Source of the DNA: Deferribacter desulfuricans SSM1
Lineage (GTDB): Bacteria > Chrysiogenota > Deferribacteres > Deferribacterales > Deferribacteraceae
Assembly (NCBI RefSeq): GCF_000010985.1
Contig: NC_013939.1
Coordinates: 124,001-188,000 of the forward strand
Reading direction: 5' to 3'
Length of the DNA: 64,000 nucleotides
Within the stretch, counting starts at the first letter, position 1; each line of letters starts with the position of its first letter. The position numbers and the translations under genes were made by a program. The notes under the pieces were generated by a model. That model was not told the origin of the DNA and made no database searches. It worked only from the letters and a program-made list of their open reading frames with translations. Positions 11,869-21,431 of the stretch are shown in pieces.

Positions 11869-12722
11869 CGAAAAGAAACCCACTAGGTAGAGGATTAGAA
11901 TCTCTTATACCTACAAGCAAAGATAGAGAAGCGGGGAAAAAGGTTATAGAAATAGATATTACAAATATACAGGCAAATCCAAATCAACCCAGAAAAAATT
12001 TTGATAAAGAATCTTTAAATAATTTAGCTGAATCTATTAAGAAAAAAGGGGTTTTACAGCCCATATTAGTAGAAAAAATCTCTCAAAATAGTTTTATGAT
12101 TATAGCTGGTGAGCGAAGGTGGAGAGCTGCTGGTCTTGCTGGTATTAAAAAGATTCCAGCAATAGTTATAGATAAGCAGGATGATAAAGAGAGACTTGAG
12201 ATAGGCTTAATTGAAAATGTACAAAGAGAATCCTTGAATCCTGTTGAGCTTGCAGAAGCTTATAAAAAATTGATGGATAAATATGGTTATACTCAGGAAC
12301 AGGTTGCCAGTATTGTTGGTAAAAGTAGATCTGCTGTTGCAAATACTCTTAGATTGTTGGCGCTTGATGAAAAAAGTCTTAAAGCGTTAAAAGAAGGGCT
12401 TATAAGTGAGGGGCATGCAAGATGTTTACTTGTGATAGATGATCTTCAAAGCAGGTTGAGAGTTTTGAAAGATATTATAGATAAAGAACTATCAGTAAGG
12501 GAAGCTGAAAAGTTAGTCTCTAAGCTTAAAAGTAAACCTGCAGAAACTAAAAAGAGTATTGAGAAGGACCTCTTTATTTCCACACTAGAAGAAGAGCTTG
12601 AGAGTTATTTTGAAACCAAGGTAGACATTCAATTGAAAAAAAAGGGTGGAAGCATTGTTATAAAGTTTAATAGTAATGATGATTTAAATAGAATAATAAA
12701 TGTTTTGAGAGGCGAGTTATGA
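11865..12722 (+). CDS. parB: chromosome-partitioning protein ParB (Spo0J)
   Basis: CTP-dependent DNA clamp that loads at parS sites. It begins with the usual RNPLGRGLESLIP, then has the ParB nuclease-like domain with NPNQPRKNF and the CTP-binding GERRWRAA motif near residue 83, an ENVQRESLNP box, a helix-turn-helix near residues 140-160, and a C-terminal dimer domain. 285 residues is typical. It overlaps parA and the bactofilin gene by four bases each. I found no parS-like 16-mer close by. Confidence 0.95.
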   Translation: MTKRNPLGRGLESLIPTSKDREAGKKVIEIDITNIQANPNQPRKNFDKESLNNLAESIKKKGVLQPILVEKISQNSFMIIAGERRWRAAGLAGIKKIPAIVIDKQDDKERLEIGLIENVQRESLNPVELAEAYKKLMDKYGYTQEQVASIVGKSRSAVANTLRLLALDEKSLKALKEGLISEGHARCLLVIDDLQSRLRVLKDIIDKELSVREAEKLVSKLKSKPAETKKSIEKDLFISTLEEELESYFETKVDIQLKKKGGSIVIKFNSNDDLNRIINVLRGEL

Positions 12723-13105
12723 TAAAGGGTAAAAACGAAAGTAATGCAATTAATGCATTTTTGGGTAAAAATACCAAATTTGAAGGGACACTTATCTTTG
12801 ATGGTATGGTGAGAATTGATGGTGATTTTCAAGGGGATGTTAAAAGTAGTGATACTTTTGTTATTGCTGAATCTGGAAAAGTTAAAGCAAATATAGAGGC
12901 TGGTGTTGTAAAAATTTCTGGTTATTTTGAAGGAAATATTGTTGCAAAAAATAAAGTAGAGTTGTATAAGCCTGCAGTTGTAAACGGAAGTATTAAAACG
13001 CCATCTTTGATAGTTGAAGATGGTGTTATTTTTAATGGGACATGCGAAATGGGTAAAGATATTAAAACTATTGTGGAAAAGAAAAGTGAGGGGAAAGAAG
13101 GATGA
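12719..13105 (+). CDS. bactofilin family cytoskeletal protein
   Basis: A 128-residue bactofilin (DUF583). A short polar N-terminus precedes a right-handed beta-helix of short repeats alternating Gly, Val, Ile and Lys, such as FDGMVRIDGDFQGDV and VKISGYFEGNIVA. Bactofilins form nucleotide-free filaments used as polar scaffolds or for cell shape. It overlaps parB and tpiA by four bases. In Myxococcus, bactofilins scaffold the ParABS machinery, so linkage to parAB is meaningful. Confidence 0.9.
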   Translation: MIKGKNESNAINAFLGKNTKFEGTLIFDGMVRIDGDFQGDVKSSDTFVIAESGKVKANIEAGVVKISGYFEGNIVAKNKVELYKPAVVNGSIKTPSLIVEDGVIFNGTCEMGKDIKTIVEKKSEGKEG

Positions 13106-13854
13106 GGAAGCCTTTGATCGTTGGTAATTGGAAAATGAATACCACTATTTCAGAGGGCGTTGAGCTTGTGAAATCTGTTATTGATAGTGGTGTGGATCAA
13201 TTAAGTGTGGATTTTGGTTTTGCACCACCATTTATCTCTATATATGAAATCAAGAAATATTTAAATGATAGCCATATCTTAGCTGGTCAGAATATGTATT
13301 TTGAAGATTCTGGTGCGTATACTGGAGAAATTTCTGCTGATATGCTTTTAGGTGCTGGGTGTAATTATGTTATTTTAGGACACTCTGAAAGAAGACATAT
13401 TTTTGGGGAAACAGATGAGGTAATAAATAAAAAAGTATTACACGCACTAAAAAAAGGATTAAATGTTATTTTATGTGTGGGTGAGCTTTTAGAAGAGAGA
13501 GAAGCTGGTTGTGAGGTTGAGACAGTTTTAAGGCAAGTTGGTTTGGGATTAAAAAGTGTTGAAAAAGGGTTGATTAATAATGTTGTAATTGCTTATGAGC
13601 CTGTATGGGCAATAGGGACAGGAAAAACAGCCTCGAAAGACGATGCTGAAAAGATGCATATGGAAATTAGAAAATATATAGCTAAGCTTTATGACGATGA
13701 TGTAGCTCAACGTATTAGAATAATGTATGGTGGAAGCGTCAAACCAGAGAATATTAAAGAATTGATGAGTTCACCAGAGATAGATGGTGCTTTAGTTGGT
13801 GGTGCAAGCTTAAAAGCTGAATCTTTTATAAAAATTTTAAAATATTATGAATAA
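13102..13854 (+). CDS. tpiA: triosephosphate isomerase
   Basis: Interconverts dihydroxyacetone phosphate and glyceraldehyde 3-phosphate in glycolysis and gluconeogenesis. Catalytic residues are in place: Lys in GNWKMN (about residue 11), His in LGHSERR (about 94) and Glu in AYEPVWAIGTG (about 165), with the phosphate-binding YGGSV and GGASL loops. 250 residues is typical. Linked to secG downstream, the common tpiA-secG order. Confidence 0.96.
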   Translation: MRKPLIVGNWKMNTTISEGVELVKSVIDSGVDQLSVDFGFAPPFISIYEIKKYLNDSHILAGQNMYFEDSGAYTGEISADMLLGAGCNYVILGHSERRHIFGETDEVINKKVLHALKKGLNVILCVGELLEEREAGCEVETVLRQVGLGLKSVEKGLINNVVIAYEPVWAIGTGKTASKDDAEKMHMEIRKYIAKLYDDDVAQRIRIMYGGSVKPENIKELMSSPEIDGALVGGASLKAESFIKILKYYE

Positions 13855-13865
13855 AGAGGTGAGTA

Positions 13866-14183
13866 ATGTATAGCATAATAATAGCCATTCATGTGTTTGT
13901 TAGTATACTCTTAATCTTAGCTGTTTTATTGCAGTCGGGAAAAGAGTCTGATTTAGGCTCAGCTTTTGGTGGTGGTTCAAGTGATAGCTTTGGGCCAGCT
14001 ACACCAGCAAATATTATGAATAAGATTACGACAATTTTGGTTATTGTGTTCTTTTTTACTTCAATTACGTTGACAATTATGTCAAAGAATAGAACAGGAG
14101 AAAGTATTTTAAATAATATTCCTGTTAATGCGCCGGTAGAGCAGAAAAACAATTTGCCTCAGGTTCCATTGCAGAGCAAATGA
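13866..14183 (+). CDS. secG: preprotein translocase subunit SecG
   Basis: Small subunit of the SecYEG channel. Two membrane helices (about residues 3-20 and 54-73) flank a glycine-rich loop with LQSGKESDLGSAFGGG, the family signature. The C-terminal 30 residues are polar and variable. 105 residues fits the family. It starts 12 bases after tpiA with a GAGGTGA ribosome site, and its TGA overlaps the ATG of the peptide-binding lipoprotein. Confidence 0.92.
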   Translation: MYSIIIAIHVFVSILLILAVLLQSGKESDLGSAFGGGSSDSFGPATPANIMNKITTILVIVFFFTSITLTIMSKNRTGESILNNIPVNAPVEQKNNLPQVPLQSK

Positions 14184-15823
14184 TATTTGCCAAGAGGCTT
14201 TTTTTACTATTACTGTTAATTTTTGTTTTTACTTCTTGTGGGACAAACGAGGAACCTGTATCTAAAAAAAACAAAGAAAAGCTTGAAAATGAAACTGTAG
14301 CTTTTGGTGATGCTTTAGTTGAGGGGAGTATTGGTGACGCAAGTAATTTAATACCAATATTAGCTACTGATTCGGCATCTCATTCTGTTGCAGGGCTTAT
14401 TTACAATGGCTTATTAAAATATGATAAAAATCTTAATCTTGTAGGTGATTTGGCTGAGAAATGGGAAGTTTCAGAGGATAAAAAAGTAATCACATTTTAT
14501 CTTAAAAAGGGTGTAAAGTGGCAGGATGGGAAACCTTTTACATCTGAGGATGTAAAGTATACATACGAAATAATTGTGGATGATAAAACACCTACTGCGT
14601 ATGATGCAGATTTTAGATTAATTGAAAAAGTTGAAACACCCGATAATTATACAGTTAAAGTTTATTATAAAATGGCTTATGCACCAGCATTAGCAAGTTG
14701 GACAGTATCGATTTTACCTGCACACTTGTTAAAAGGGAAACCAATAACAAAATCCCCATTACAGAGGAAACCAATAGGAACAGGACCATATAAATTTTTA
14801 GAATGGAAATCTCAGGACCATATTACATTGGTTGCAAATGAAGATTATTTTGAAGGGAAACCACACATAGAAAGATATATATACAGAGTTATACCTGATA
14901 CTTCATCAATGTTCTTAGAACTGTTAAATCAAAACATTGATATGATGGGTTTATTCCCTTTGCAATATACAAAACAGACTGAGAATACAAGATTTAAAAA
15001 ATATTATAAAAAATATAAATACTTGGCTAATTCCTACACATATATTGGTTATAATCTGAAAAATAGCTTATTTGCTGATAAAAGGGTTAGACAAGCATTA
15101 ACCTATGCTACCCCTAAAGATGATATTATCAAAGGGGTTTTGTTTGGTCTTGGTGTAAAGGCTACAGGGCCATACAAGCCAGGGACCATTTGGTATAACC
15201 CAAATGTAAAAAAATATGATTATAACTTGGAAAAGGCTAAAGAACTTTTAAAAGAGGTTGGTTGGTCTGATGTGGATGGCGATGGTATTTTAGAAAAGAG
15301 CGGAAAAAAGTTTAAGATAACTATTTTGACAAATCAGGGGAACAGTTCTCGAAGTAGGATAGCTGAAATAGTTCAACAAAGCTGGGAAAAAATTGGGATT
15401 AAGGTAGAAATTAGAATTTTAGAATGGGCAACATTTATTAGCGAGTATATTGATAAACGGAATTTTCAGGTTGTTATTTTGGGTTGGAGTATACCTCAGG
15501 AGCCTGATTTGTATGATGTATGGCACTCTTCAAATTGTAGAGATAAAAAGTTAAATTTTATATGTTATCAAAATAAAGAGGTGGATAATCTAATTGAAAA
15601 GGCTCGTGTTGAGTTTGATGTTGAAAAGAGAAAGAGTTATTATCACAAAATTCAAGAAATTTTAGCAGAAGATCAACCTTATACTTTTCTGTATGTACCT
15701 GATGCATTGATAGCTCTTCACAAGAGGTTTAGAAATGTTTCTCCAGCTCCAGCGGGTCTGATGTACAATTTTATAGATTGGTACGTTCCAAAAGCTGAAC
15801 AGCGATATCATTTTACAAAGTAG
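14180..15823 (+). CDS. ABC transporter substrate-binding lipoprotein, peptide/nickel type
   Basis: A 547-residue family 5 extracellular solute-binding protein. The lipoprotein signal peptide has a hydrophobic core (about residues 7-18) and lipobox FTSC with Cys20, so it should be anchored in the periplasm. Family signatures include SVAGLIYNGLLKYD and VKYTYEIIVDD. It is followed by two matching permeases, but no ATPase genes lie here, so the transporter must borrow dppD/F-like ATPases encoded elsewhere. Substrate is probably oligopeptides, though nickel or others are possible. Confidence 0.9.
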   Translation: MIFAKRLFLLLLLIFVFTSCGTNEEPVSKKNKEKLENETVAFGDALVEGSIGDASNLIPILATDSASHSVAGLIYNGLLKYDKNLNLVGDLAEKWEVSEDKKVITFYLKKGVKWQDGKPFTSEDVKYTYEIIVDDKTPTAYDADFRLIEKVETPDNYTVKVYYKMAYAPALASWTVSILPAHLLKGKPITKSPLQRKPIGTGPYKFLEWKSQDHITLVANEDYFEGKPHIERYIYRVIPDTSSMFLELLNQNIDMMGLFPLQYTKQTENTRFKKYYKKYKYLANSYTYIGYNLKNSLFADKRVRQALTYATPKDDIIKGVLFGLGVKATGPYKPGTIWYNPNVKKYDYNLEKAKELLKEVGWSDVDGDGILEKSGKKFKITILTNQGNSSRSRIAEIVQQSWEKIGIKVEIRILEWATFISEYIDKRNFQVVILGWSIPQEPDLYDVWHSSNCRDKKLNFICYQNKEVDNLIEKARVEFDVEKRKSYYHKIQEILAEDQPYTFLYVPDALIALHKRFRNVSPAPAGLMYNFIDWYVPKAEQRYHFTK

Positions 15824-15837
15824 ATAAAAGTAGAAAT

Positions 15838-16821
15838 ATGTTAAATTATATAATTAAAAGATTGCTAGGTATGATCCCTATGCTTATAGGGATTACGATG
15901 ATTAGTTTTATTGTTATCAATCTTGCTCCAGGTGACCCTGTGCAGTTTTTATCTCAGATGAATCCTAAAGTTTCAGAAACTGCAAGAGCAAAATTTATTA
16001 AAATGTATGAACTTGATAAGCCCATACATATCAGGTATTTTAATTGGCTAAAAAAGGTTGCCAAATTGGATTTTGGTGAATCATTTGCTTTAGATAGGAA
16101 GCCGGTTTTAGAAAAAATAAAAGAGCGATTGCCTTTGACTATTTATTTGAATGTAACTGCTATGGTGTTAATTTTTATTATAGCGTTACCTTTAGGTGTT
16201 TTATCTGCTTATTATAAAGATACCTTGTTTGATAGAGGGGTAACTATTTTTGTTTTTATCGGTTTTGCAATACCCACTTTCTGGCTAGCTCTTCTTTGTA
16301 TGTATTATTTTGGCGTTGTTCTTGGATGGCTGCCAATATCAGGTCTTAAATCTTATAATTTTGATTCATTGACTATGTTTGGTAAAATTATTGATGTTAT
16401 CAAACATACTATAATGCCTGTGGGAATATCGGTCTTTGGTGGACTTGCTGGGTTATCACGATTTGCAAGAAACAGTATGCTTGAAGTGTTAAATGAAGAA
16501 TATGTAGAGGCTGCTAGAAGTAGAGGTCTTCCAGAAAATAAAATATTGTTTAAGCACGCGTTAAGAAATGCGTTGTTACCAATAATTACAATATTAGGTT
16601 TATCGATTCCAGGGCTTATTGGTGGTAGTGTGATATTTGAATCTATTTTTGGGCTACCAGGTATGGGGCAGCTTTTCTACCAATCTGTTATGATGAGAGA
16701 TTATCCAACAATAATGGGTATTTTGGTTATTGGAGCAGTTTTAACGTTGATTGGAAATTTAGTTGCTGACGTGGTTTATGCTCTAGTAGATCCAAGGATT
16801 AGGTATGGGAAAAAAGGGTAG
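15838..16821 (+). CDS. peptide ABC transporter permease (DppB-like)
   Basis: Inner-membrane permease of 327 residues with six predicted helices. The N-terminal LLGMIPMLIGITMISF and the EAARSRGLPENKILFKHALRNALLP loop (EAA motif, where the ATPase docks) are typical of DppB/OppB. The C-terminal RIRYG ending is the family hallmark. It overlaps the downstream permease gene by 17 bases. Confidence 0.92.
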   Translation: MLNYIIKRLLGMIPMLIGITMISFIVINLAPGDPVQFLSQMNPKVSETARAKFIKMYELDKPIHIRYFNWLKKVAKLDFGESFALDRKPVLEKIKERLPLTIYLNVTAMVLIFIIALPLGVLSAYYKDTLFDRGVTIFVFIGFAIPTFWLALLCMYYFGVVLGWLPISGLKSYNFDSLTMFGKIIDVIKHTIMPVGISVFGGLAGLSRFARNSMLEVLNEEYVEAARSRGLPENKILFKHALRNALLPIITILGLSIPGLIGGSVIFESIFGLPGMGQLFYQSVMMRDYPTIMGILVIGAVLTLIGNLVADVVYALVDPRIRYGKKG

Positions 16822-17626
16822 TACACTTTTTTGGGTAGGCTTGGTTATTGTTGTTAGTTTTTTTGTTATAGCTGTTTTTGCTCCAGTTATTGCGACTCAT
16901 GATCCTTATAAGATAGATTTGAATAATATATTCTTACCACCATCAAAAGATCATCTCTTTGGGACAGATGATTTAGGGAGAGATGTATTTAGTAGGATAG
17001 TTTATGGTTCTAGGGTATCACTTTTAGTGGGCTTTATATCTGTTGGTATTTCAATTGTTATTGGTACAGCTTTCGGATTGATTGCAGGTTATTATGGGGG
17101 TTTTATTGATAGTATGGTTATGCGTTTTGTTGATGTTATGCTAAGCTTCCCATCTTTTTTTCTGATCCTTGCAGTTATCGGTTTCTTAAAACCAAGTCTT
17201 GTAAATGTAATGATAGTTATTGGTTTGACGAGTTGGATGGGTGTCGCAAGGATGGTTAGAGCAGAAGTTCTAAGCGTAAAAGAAAGGGATTATGTAATTG
17301 CTGCAAAAATATTAGGGCTTAGAACATGGAAGATTCTTTTAAAGCATGTTTTACCAAATGTTTTTACACCTATTTTTGTTACTGCAACTTTGGGGATAGC
17401 TGGAGCTATTTTGACAGAGTCTGCATTGAGCTTTTTGGGGCTTGGTGTCCAGCCACCTACTCCATCTTGGGGAAATATCTTGACAGTTGGAAAAGATAAT
17501 ATAATGTTTGCCTGGTGGTTATCATTTTTCCCTGGAGTTGCAATATTTTTAACAGTGCTTGGGTACAATCTCTTGGGTGAAGGGCTAAGAGATTTATTAG
17601 ATCCAAAAGAAGAACAAAGAAAATAA
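16805..17626 (+). CDS. peptide ABC transporter permease (DppC-like)
   Basis: Second permease subunit, 273 residues. The GTDDLGRDVFSR box near residue 57 and the AAKILGLRTWKILLKHVLPN EAA loop define DppC/OppC. The C-terminal LLGEGLRDLLDPK tail is standard. It starts within the end of the upstream permease gene, so translation is probably coupled. The operon ends here; a new ribosome site (TTGGAGGAAAG) starts the aminotransferase gene 15 bases later. Confidence 0.92.
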   Translation: MGKKGSTLFWVGLVIVVSFFVIAVFAPVIATHDPYKIDLNNIFLPPSKDHLFGTDDLGRDVFSRIVYGSRVSLLVGFISVGISIVIGTAFGLIAGYYGGFIDSMVMRFVDVMLSFPSFFLILAVIGFLKPSLVNVMIVIGLTSWMGVARMVRAEVLSVKERDYVIAAKILGLRTWKILLKHVLPNVFTPIFVTATLGIAGAILTESALSFLGLGVQPPTPSWGNILTVGKDNIMFAWWLSFFPGVAIFLTVLGYNLLGEGLRDLLDPKEEQRK

Positions 17627-17641
17627 GTTTGGAGGAAAGTT

Positions 17642-18739
17642 ATGATACCTATGTTAGATTTAAAAAGGGAAATGAATTTAATTGGAGAAGAGATAGATAA
17701 GGCAGTTAAAAGCTCTTTAAAAGAAACGAGATTTATTTTAGGTCCAAATGTAGAATCCTTTGAAAAGGAAGTGGCTGAATATCTTGGAGTTAAATATGCT
17801 GTTGGTGTTGGCAGTGGTACTGAGGCTTTGCATCTTGCTTTGAGAGCATTAGGTGTTGGCGAGGGGGACGAGGTAATAACTGTGCCATTTACCTTTATTG
17901 CAACTGCTGAGGCTATTCTTTATTGCAATGCGAAACCTGTTTTTGTGGATGTTGACGAAGAAACTATGAACATAGATGTTACTCAGTTAGAAAATAAAAT
18001 TACTGAAAAAACAAAAGTTATAATCCCTGTTCATCTATTTGGTAATCCAGCTAATCTTGATGAGGTTATTGAAGTAGCGAAGAAATACAATATAAAAGTA
18101 CTTGATGATTGTGCTCAATCTTTTGGTGCAGAATACAAAGGGAAAAAAATTGGCTCAATTTGTGATGTAAGTGCTTTTAGTTTTTTTCCAAGTAAAAATT
18201 TGGGTTGTTATGGGGATGGAGGTCTCATAACGACTGATGATGAAAGTGTTTACAATACATTAAAAGCATTGAGAAATCATGGTTCTTTTACAAGATATTA
18301 CCATGAGATGTTGGGATTTAATTCTAGGCTAGATGATATCCAGGCTGCAATTTTGAGAGTAAAACTTAAGTATATTGATAAACTTAACAATGACAGAATT
18401 AGGATAGCAAATTTGTATAGAGATCGTTTGTCTGATTTTGTAAAGATACAGGCTGAAAATGATAATGGTCAACATGTTTATCATCAATTTACTATAGTAA
18501 GTGAGAAAAGGGATTTAATTCAAAAAAGATTACAAGAGCATGAAATCGCTTCTGCTATTTATTATCCCATCCCTGTTCATTTGCAAAAGAGTTTTAGTAA
18601 ACTTGGTTATAAGAAAGGAGACTTCCCAGTATCTGAAAAATTAGCTGAAAAGGTTGTGTCATTACCAATGAACCCATTTTTAGAAGATGAAGAAGTTGAG
18701 ATAATTTCAAGTGTGGTAAAAAACGCTGTAAATGAATGA
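17642..18739 (+). CDS. DegT/DnrJ/EryC1 family nucleotide-sugar aminotransferase
   Basis: A 365-residue PLP enzyme that aminates a keto-sugar nucleotide for lipopolysaccharide or a surface glycan. The PLP-lysine motif FSFFPSKNLG is near residue 185, with the cofactor-contacting GSGTEALHLALRAL, DDCAQSFGA and GDGG motifs. It resembles WbpE/ArnB-type enzymes; the exact sugar cannot be decided. It heads a run of lipid A/core genes and overlaps the next gene by eight bases. Confidence 0.88.
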   Translation: MIPMLDLKREMNLIGEEIDKAVKSSLKETRFILGPNVESFEKEVAEYLGVKYAVGVGSGTEALHLALRALGVGEGDEVITVPFTFIATAEAILYCNAKPVFVDVDEETMNIDVTQLENKITEKTKVIIPVHLFGNPANLDEVIEVAKKYNIKVLDDCAQSFGAEYKGKKIGSICDVSAFSFFPSKNLGCYGDGGLITTDDESVYNTLKALRNHGSFTRYYHEMLGFNSRLDDIQAAILRVKLKYIDKLNNDRIRIANLYRDRLSDFVKIQAENDNGQHVYHQFTIVSEKRDLIQKRLQEHEIASAIYYPIPVHLQKSFSKLGYKKGDFPVSEKLAEKVVSLPMNPFLEDEEVEIISSVVKNAVNE

Positions 18740-19352
18740 ATCTGTTTTAAACATAGGATATCACATACTAAAAAATTACTATAAAACGTTGAGGTATGAA
18801 TTAGTTAATAGAGAAGTAGTGGATAGTTTAAGAGAAAGAGGGGAGCAAATAGTTTTTGCCATTTTTCATGGGCAGCTGTTCCCTTTTGTTAATTTACATA
18901 AAAATGAAAAAATTGTTACAATTGTTTCAGAAAGTAAAGATGGTGACATTGCCGATTATTTTTTAAAGAAGTTTGGATTTCAAACAGTGAGAGGTTCATC
19001 GTCTCGAGGTGGGGTGAAGGCCGTTATTGGTGCAAAGCGTTTAATGGGTGAAGAATATGATGCTGCTATTACTGTGGATGGCCCTAAGGGGCCAATTTAT
19101 GAAGTGAAGCCTGGAGTAATTTATCTTGCCAAGAAAAAATTGAGGCCAATTGTTCCTGCTATCGCAAAATGTTATAAGTATAAACAGTTTAAAAGTTGGG
19201 ATAGATTTGTTTTGCCATACCCTTTTTCAAAAATAAAAATAGTATATGGTGAGCCGATCTATTTTTCAAAGAATATGGATGAAACTCTTTTGGAGCAGGA
19301 TAGATTATTCCTTCAGAAAAGGATGCTGGAGTTGTTGAATGACAATACTTAA
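18732..19352 (+). CDS. DUF374 lysophospholipid acyltransferase-like protein
   Basis: A 206-residue member of the DUF374 group of the LPLAT superfamily. HGQLFPF (catalytic His region, about residue 46) and VDGPKGPIYEVKPG near residue 115 are the family signatures. From memory, DUF374 proteins of epsilonproteobacteria (LpxJ) are late lipid A acyltransferases. Placement directly before waaA and an LpxL-like gene supports a lipid A role here too. It overlaps both neighbours. Confidence 0.8.
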   Translation: MNESVLNIGYHILKNYYKTLRYELVNREVVDSLRERGEQIVFAIFHGQLFPFVNLHKNEKIVTIVSESKDGDIADYFLKKFGFQTVRGSSSRGGVKAVIGAKRLMGEEYDAAITVDGPKGPIYEVKPGVIYLAKKKLRPIVPAIAKCYKYKQFKSWDRFVLPYPFSKIKIVYGEPIYFSKNMDETLLEQDRLFLQKRMLELLNDNT

Positions 19353-20568
19353 AATTATATACAATTTGCTTATTTTTATTTTAATCCCTTTTATTGTACC
19401 TTTAGGTTATTTAGCAGCTCTTTGGAAGAAAGAAGAAAAAGATTATTTTGAAAGGTTTGGGTTTATTAAAATAGATAAAGAGATAGAAAAGAGTATTTGG
19501 TTTCATTGTGCAAGTGTTGGAGAAGTTAGAAGCCTTAAAGTATTAGTTGATGAGATTAGAAAGAGATTTCCTGATCTATCAATTGTTGTGACCACTGTTA
19601 CTTACTCAGGGAAGGAGATCGCAATAAAGGAATTAAAACCTGATGTATGTTTTTTATTGCCTATTGAAAACAGCTTTGCAATAAGATACTTAATTCAGCT
19701 TTTGAATACAAAACTTTTTTTTATTGTAGATACAGAGATTTGGCCAAATTTAATAATTACTGCAAGCAAAGAAACATCTTTAGTTATGATTAATGGCAGG
19801 ATATCTGATAGGAGTTTTAAAAGTTATTATAAACTAAAATTTATATTTAAATATTTATTAACAAGATTTGATAAAATTTTTGTAAAAAGTGAAGATGATT
19901 ATATAAAATTTAAGAAGATATTAGAGGGAGAAGAAAATTTAGAATTATTAGGAAATTTGAAGTTTTTTGTAAAAAAAGATGTGGAAATTGATGAATTAGA
20001 GTTTTTAAAAGGGAATTTTTTCACTGCTGGAAGTACACACCGAGGGGAAGAAGAGTTAGTTTTGAATGCATTTGGCCAAGTAAAAGATAAATACGATAAA
20101 TTGATAATTGTACCAAGGCATTTAAACAGGGTTGATGAAGTATATAAAATTATAAAAAATTATGATTATAGCGTTGCTAAGTGGAGTGAAGGAGAAGATA
20201 AAATATTAAAAAGTAAAGTTATTTTAGTGGATAAGTTTGGGATGTTGGAGAAGTTTTATAAAATTTCTAGCAAAATTTTTGTTGGGGGCTCAGTAGTAAA
20301 CAATATCGGTGGGCATAATATTTTTGAGTCGTTGCAGTTTAGAAAAGTTATAGGATGTGGTGAAAATATGTGGAATTTTAAAGAGATATACGATTTGGCT
20401 AAAAAATATAATTTGATTTATACTGTAAAGAATAAGGAAGATTTTGAGTCATATTTAAAAGATGAAGTAATTTTAAATTGTGATTTTGATGGATTTGAAA
20501 ATGAGCTAAATAATATTGCTAAAAATAAAATTTCTAAGATTTTAGATTTTATAGATAGGAAGTTGTAG
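19339..20568 (+). CDS. waaA: 3-deoxy-D-manno-octulosonic acid (Kdo) transferase
   Basis: Transfers Kdo from CMP-Kdo to lipid A precursor at the inner membrane. An N-terminal membrane anchor (about residues 5-27) precedes the GT-B fold. The motifs ERFG, HCASVGEVRS, TEIWPN and NGRISDRSFKSY are present, as is a C-terminal GGHNIFES box. 409 residues is typical. It overlaps the DUF374 gene by 14 bases; the next gene's GTG starts on the last base of its stop. Confidence 0.93.
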   Translation: MTILKIIYNLLIFILIPFIVPLGYLAALWKKEEKDYFERFGFIKIDKEIEKSIWFHCASVGEVRSLKVLVDEIRKRFPDLSIVVTTVTYSGKEIAIKELKPDVCFLLPIENSFAIRYLIQLLNTKLFFIVDTEIWPNLIITASKETSLVMINGRISDRSFKSYYKLKFIFKYLLTRFDKIFVKSEDDYIKFKKILEGEENLELLGNLKFFVKKDVEIDELEFLKGNFFTAGSTHRGEEELVLNAFGQVKDKYDKLIIVPRHLNRVDEVYKIIKNYDYSVAKWSEGEDKILKSKVILVDKFGMLEKFYKISSKIFVGGSVVNNIGGHNIFESLQFRKVIGCGENMWNFKEIYDLAKKYNLIYTVKNKEDFESYLKDEVILNCDFDGFENELNNIAKNKISKILDFIDRKL

Positions 20569-21431
20569 TGCTCTTTTTTATTAACATATTGAGAAAATTT
20601 GAGCTTAAAACTTTGTATAAGTTAGCTGATATATTGGGGATTATCGCTTTTTATGTTATAAAAGATCGCAGAAAAGTAGCTATAAAAAATTGTGAAGTAA
20701 TAGGTGTTAGGCCTAATAACTTTTTTTTGAAGAGAAATTTTCAAAATATCTTTAGATCTTTTTTCGAGTTGCTTTATTTAGATAAAATTGACGCTGAGTT
20801 TATAGTAAACAATGTAATTATTGAAGATGAAAAAAATTTATATAATAAAATTGGTAAATATAATTCTTTGTTAGTGGTTAGTGCTCATATTGGCTCTTGG
20901 GAGTTTGGCCCAGTTTTTGTAAAAAAGATATTTAAGAAGAAAATAGCAATCATTGGTAGAAGGATTAAAAATAAGAAAATTGATAGCTTTGTTAAAAAGC
21001 AGAGGGGGAGCCAGGGAATAGAATATTTTACTCATAGGGATGTGGCTTTGAAAGTATCAAAGTTATTGGACGATGATTATTATATTGGAAGCTTACTTGA
21101 TCATGGTGCAATGGAAAAAGATAGTATTTATGTTGATTTTTTTGGATTAAAAACGACTTTTATAGCTGGAATTCCATTGATTGCTATTCGTAAAAAAATA
21201 CCAATTTTACCCATTTTTGTCATAAGGGAAAATGGCTATTATAAAATGATTCATTATGATTTAATATTTCCTGAAAAAAAAGGGGATTTAAAAGTAAGGT
21301 TAAATTCTATGGCAAGAAAAATAAATATGGTTTATGAAGATGTTATAAAAAAGCATCCAGATCAATGGTATTTAATTCATAAAAGATTTAAAAGGGTGAA
21401 AAAGGATGAAGAGACCTACAGTATTTATTGA
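20568..21431 (+). CDS. lipid A late acyltransferase (LpxL/HtrB-like)
   Basis: A 287-residue LABP/HtrB-family membrane acyltransferase that adds a secondary acyl chain to Kdo-lipid A. The catalytic HxxxxE motif is visible in SAHIGSWEFG (about residues 112-121), and HPDQWYLIHKRFK is the C-terminal signature. It starts with GTG overlapping the waaA stop by one base, with AGGAAG upstream. Its 3' end overlaps gmhB by 26 bases. Confidence 0.87.
   Translation: MLFFINILRKFELKTLYKLADILGIIAFYVIKDRRKVAIKNCEVIGVRPNNFFLKRNFQNIFRSFFELLYLDKIDAEFIVNNVIIEDEKNLYNKIGKYNSLLVVSAHIGSWEFGPVFVKKIFKKKIAIIGRRIKNKKIDSFVKKQRGSQGIEYFTHRDVALKVSKLLDDDYYIGSLLDHGAMEKDSIYVDFFGLKTTFIAGIPLIAIRKKIPILPIFVIRENGYYKMIHYDLIFPEKKGDLKVRLNSMARKINMVYEDVIKKHPDQWYLIHKRFKRVKKDEETYSIY

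Noticed and set aside
11107-13105. parS site near parAB
   Set aside because: I looked for a 16-base TGTTTCACGTGAAACA-like palindrome around parAB and elsewhere and saw none convincing; it may lie outside the window.
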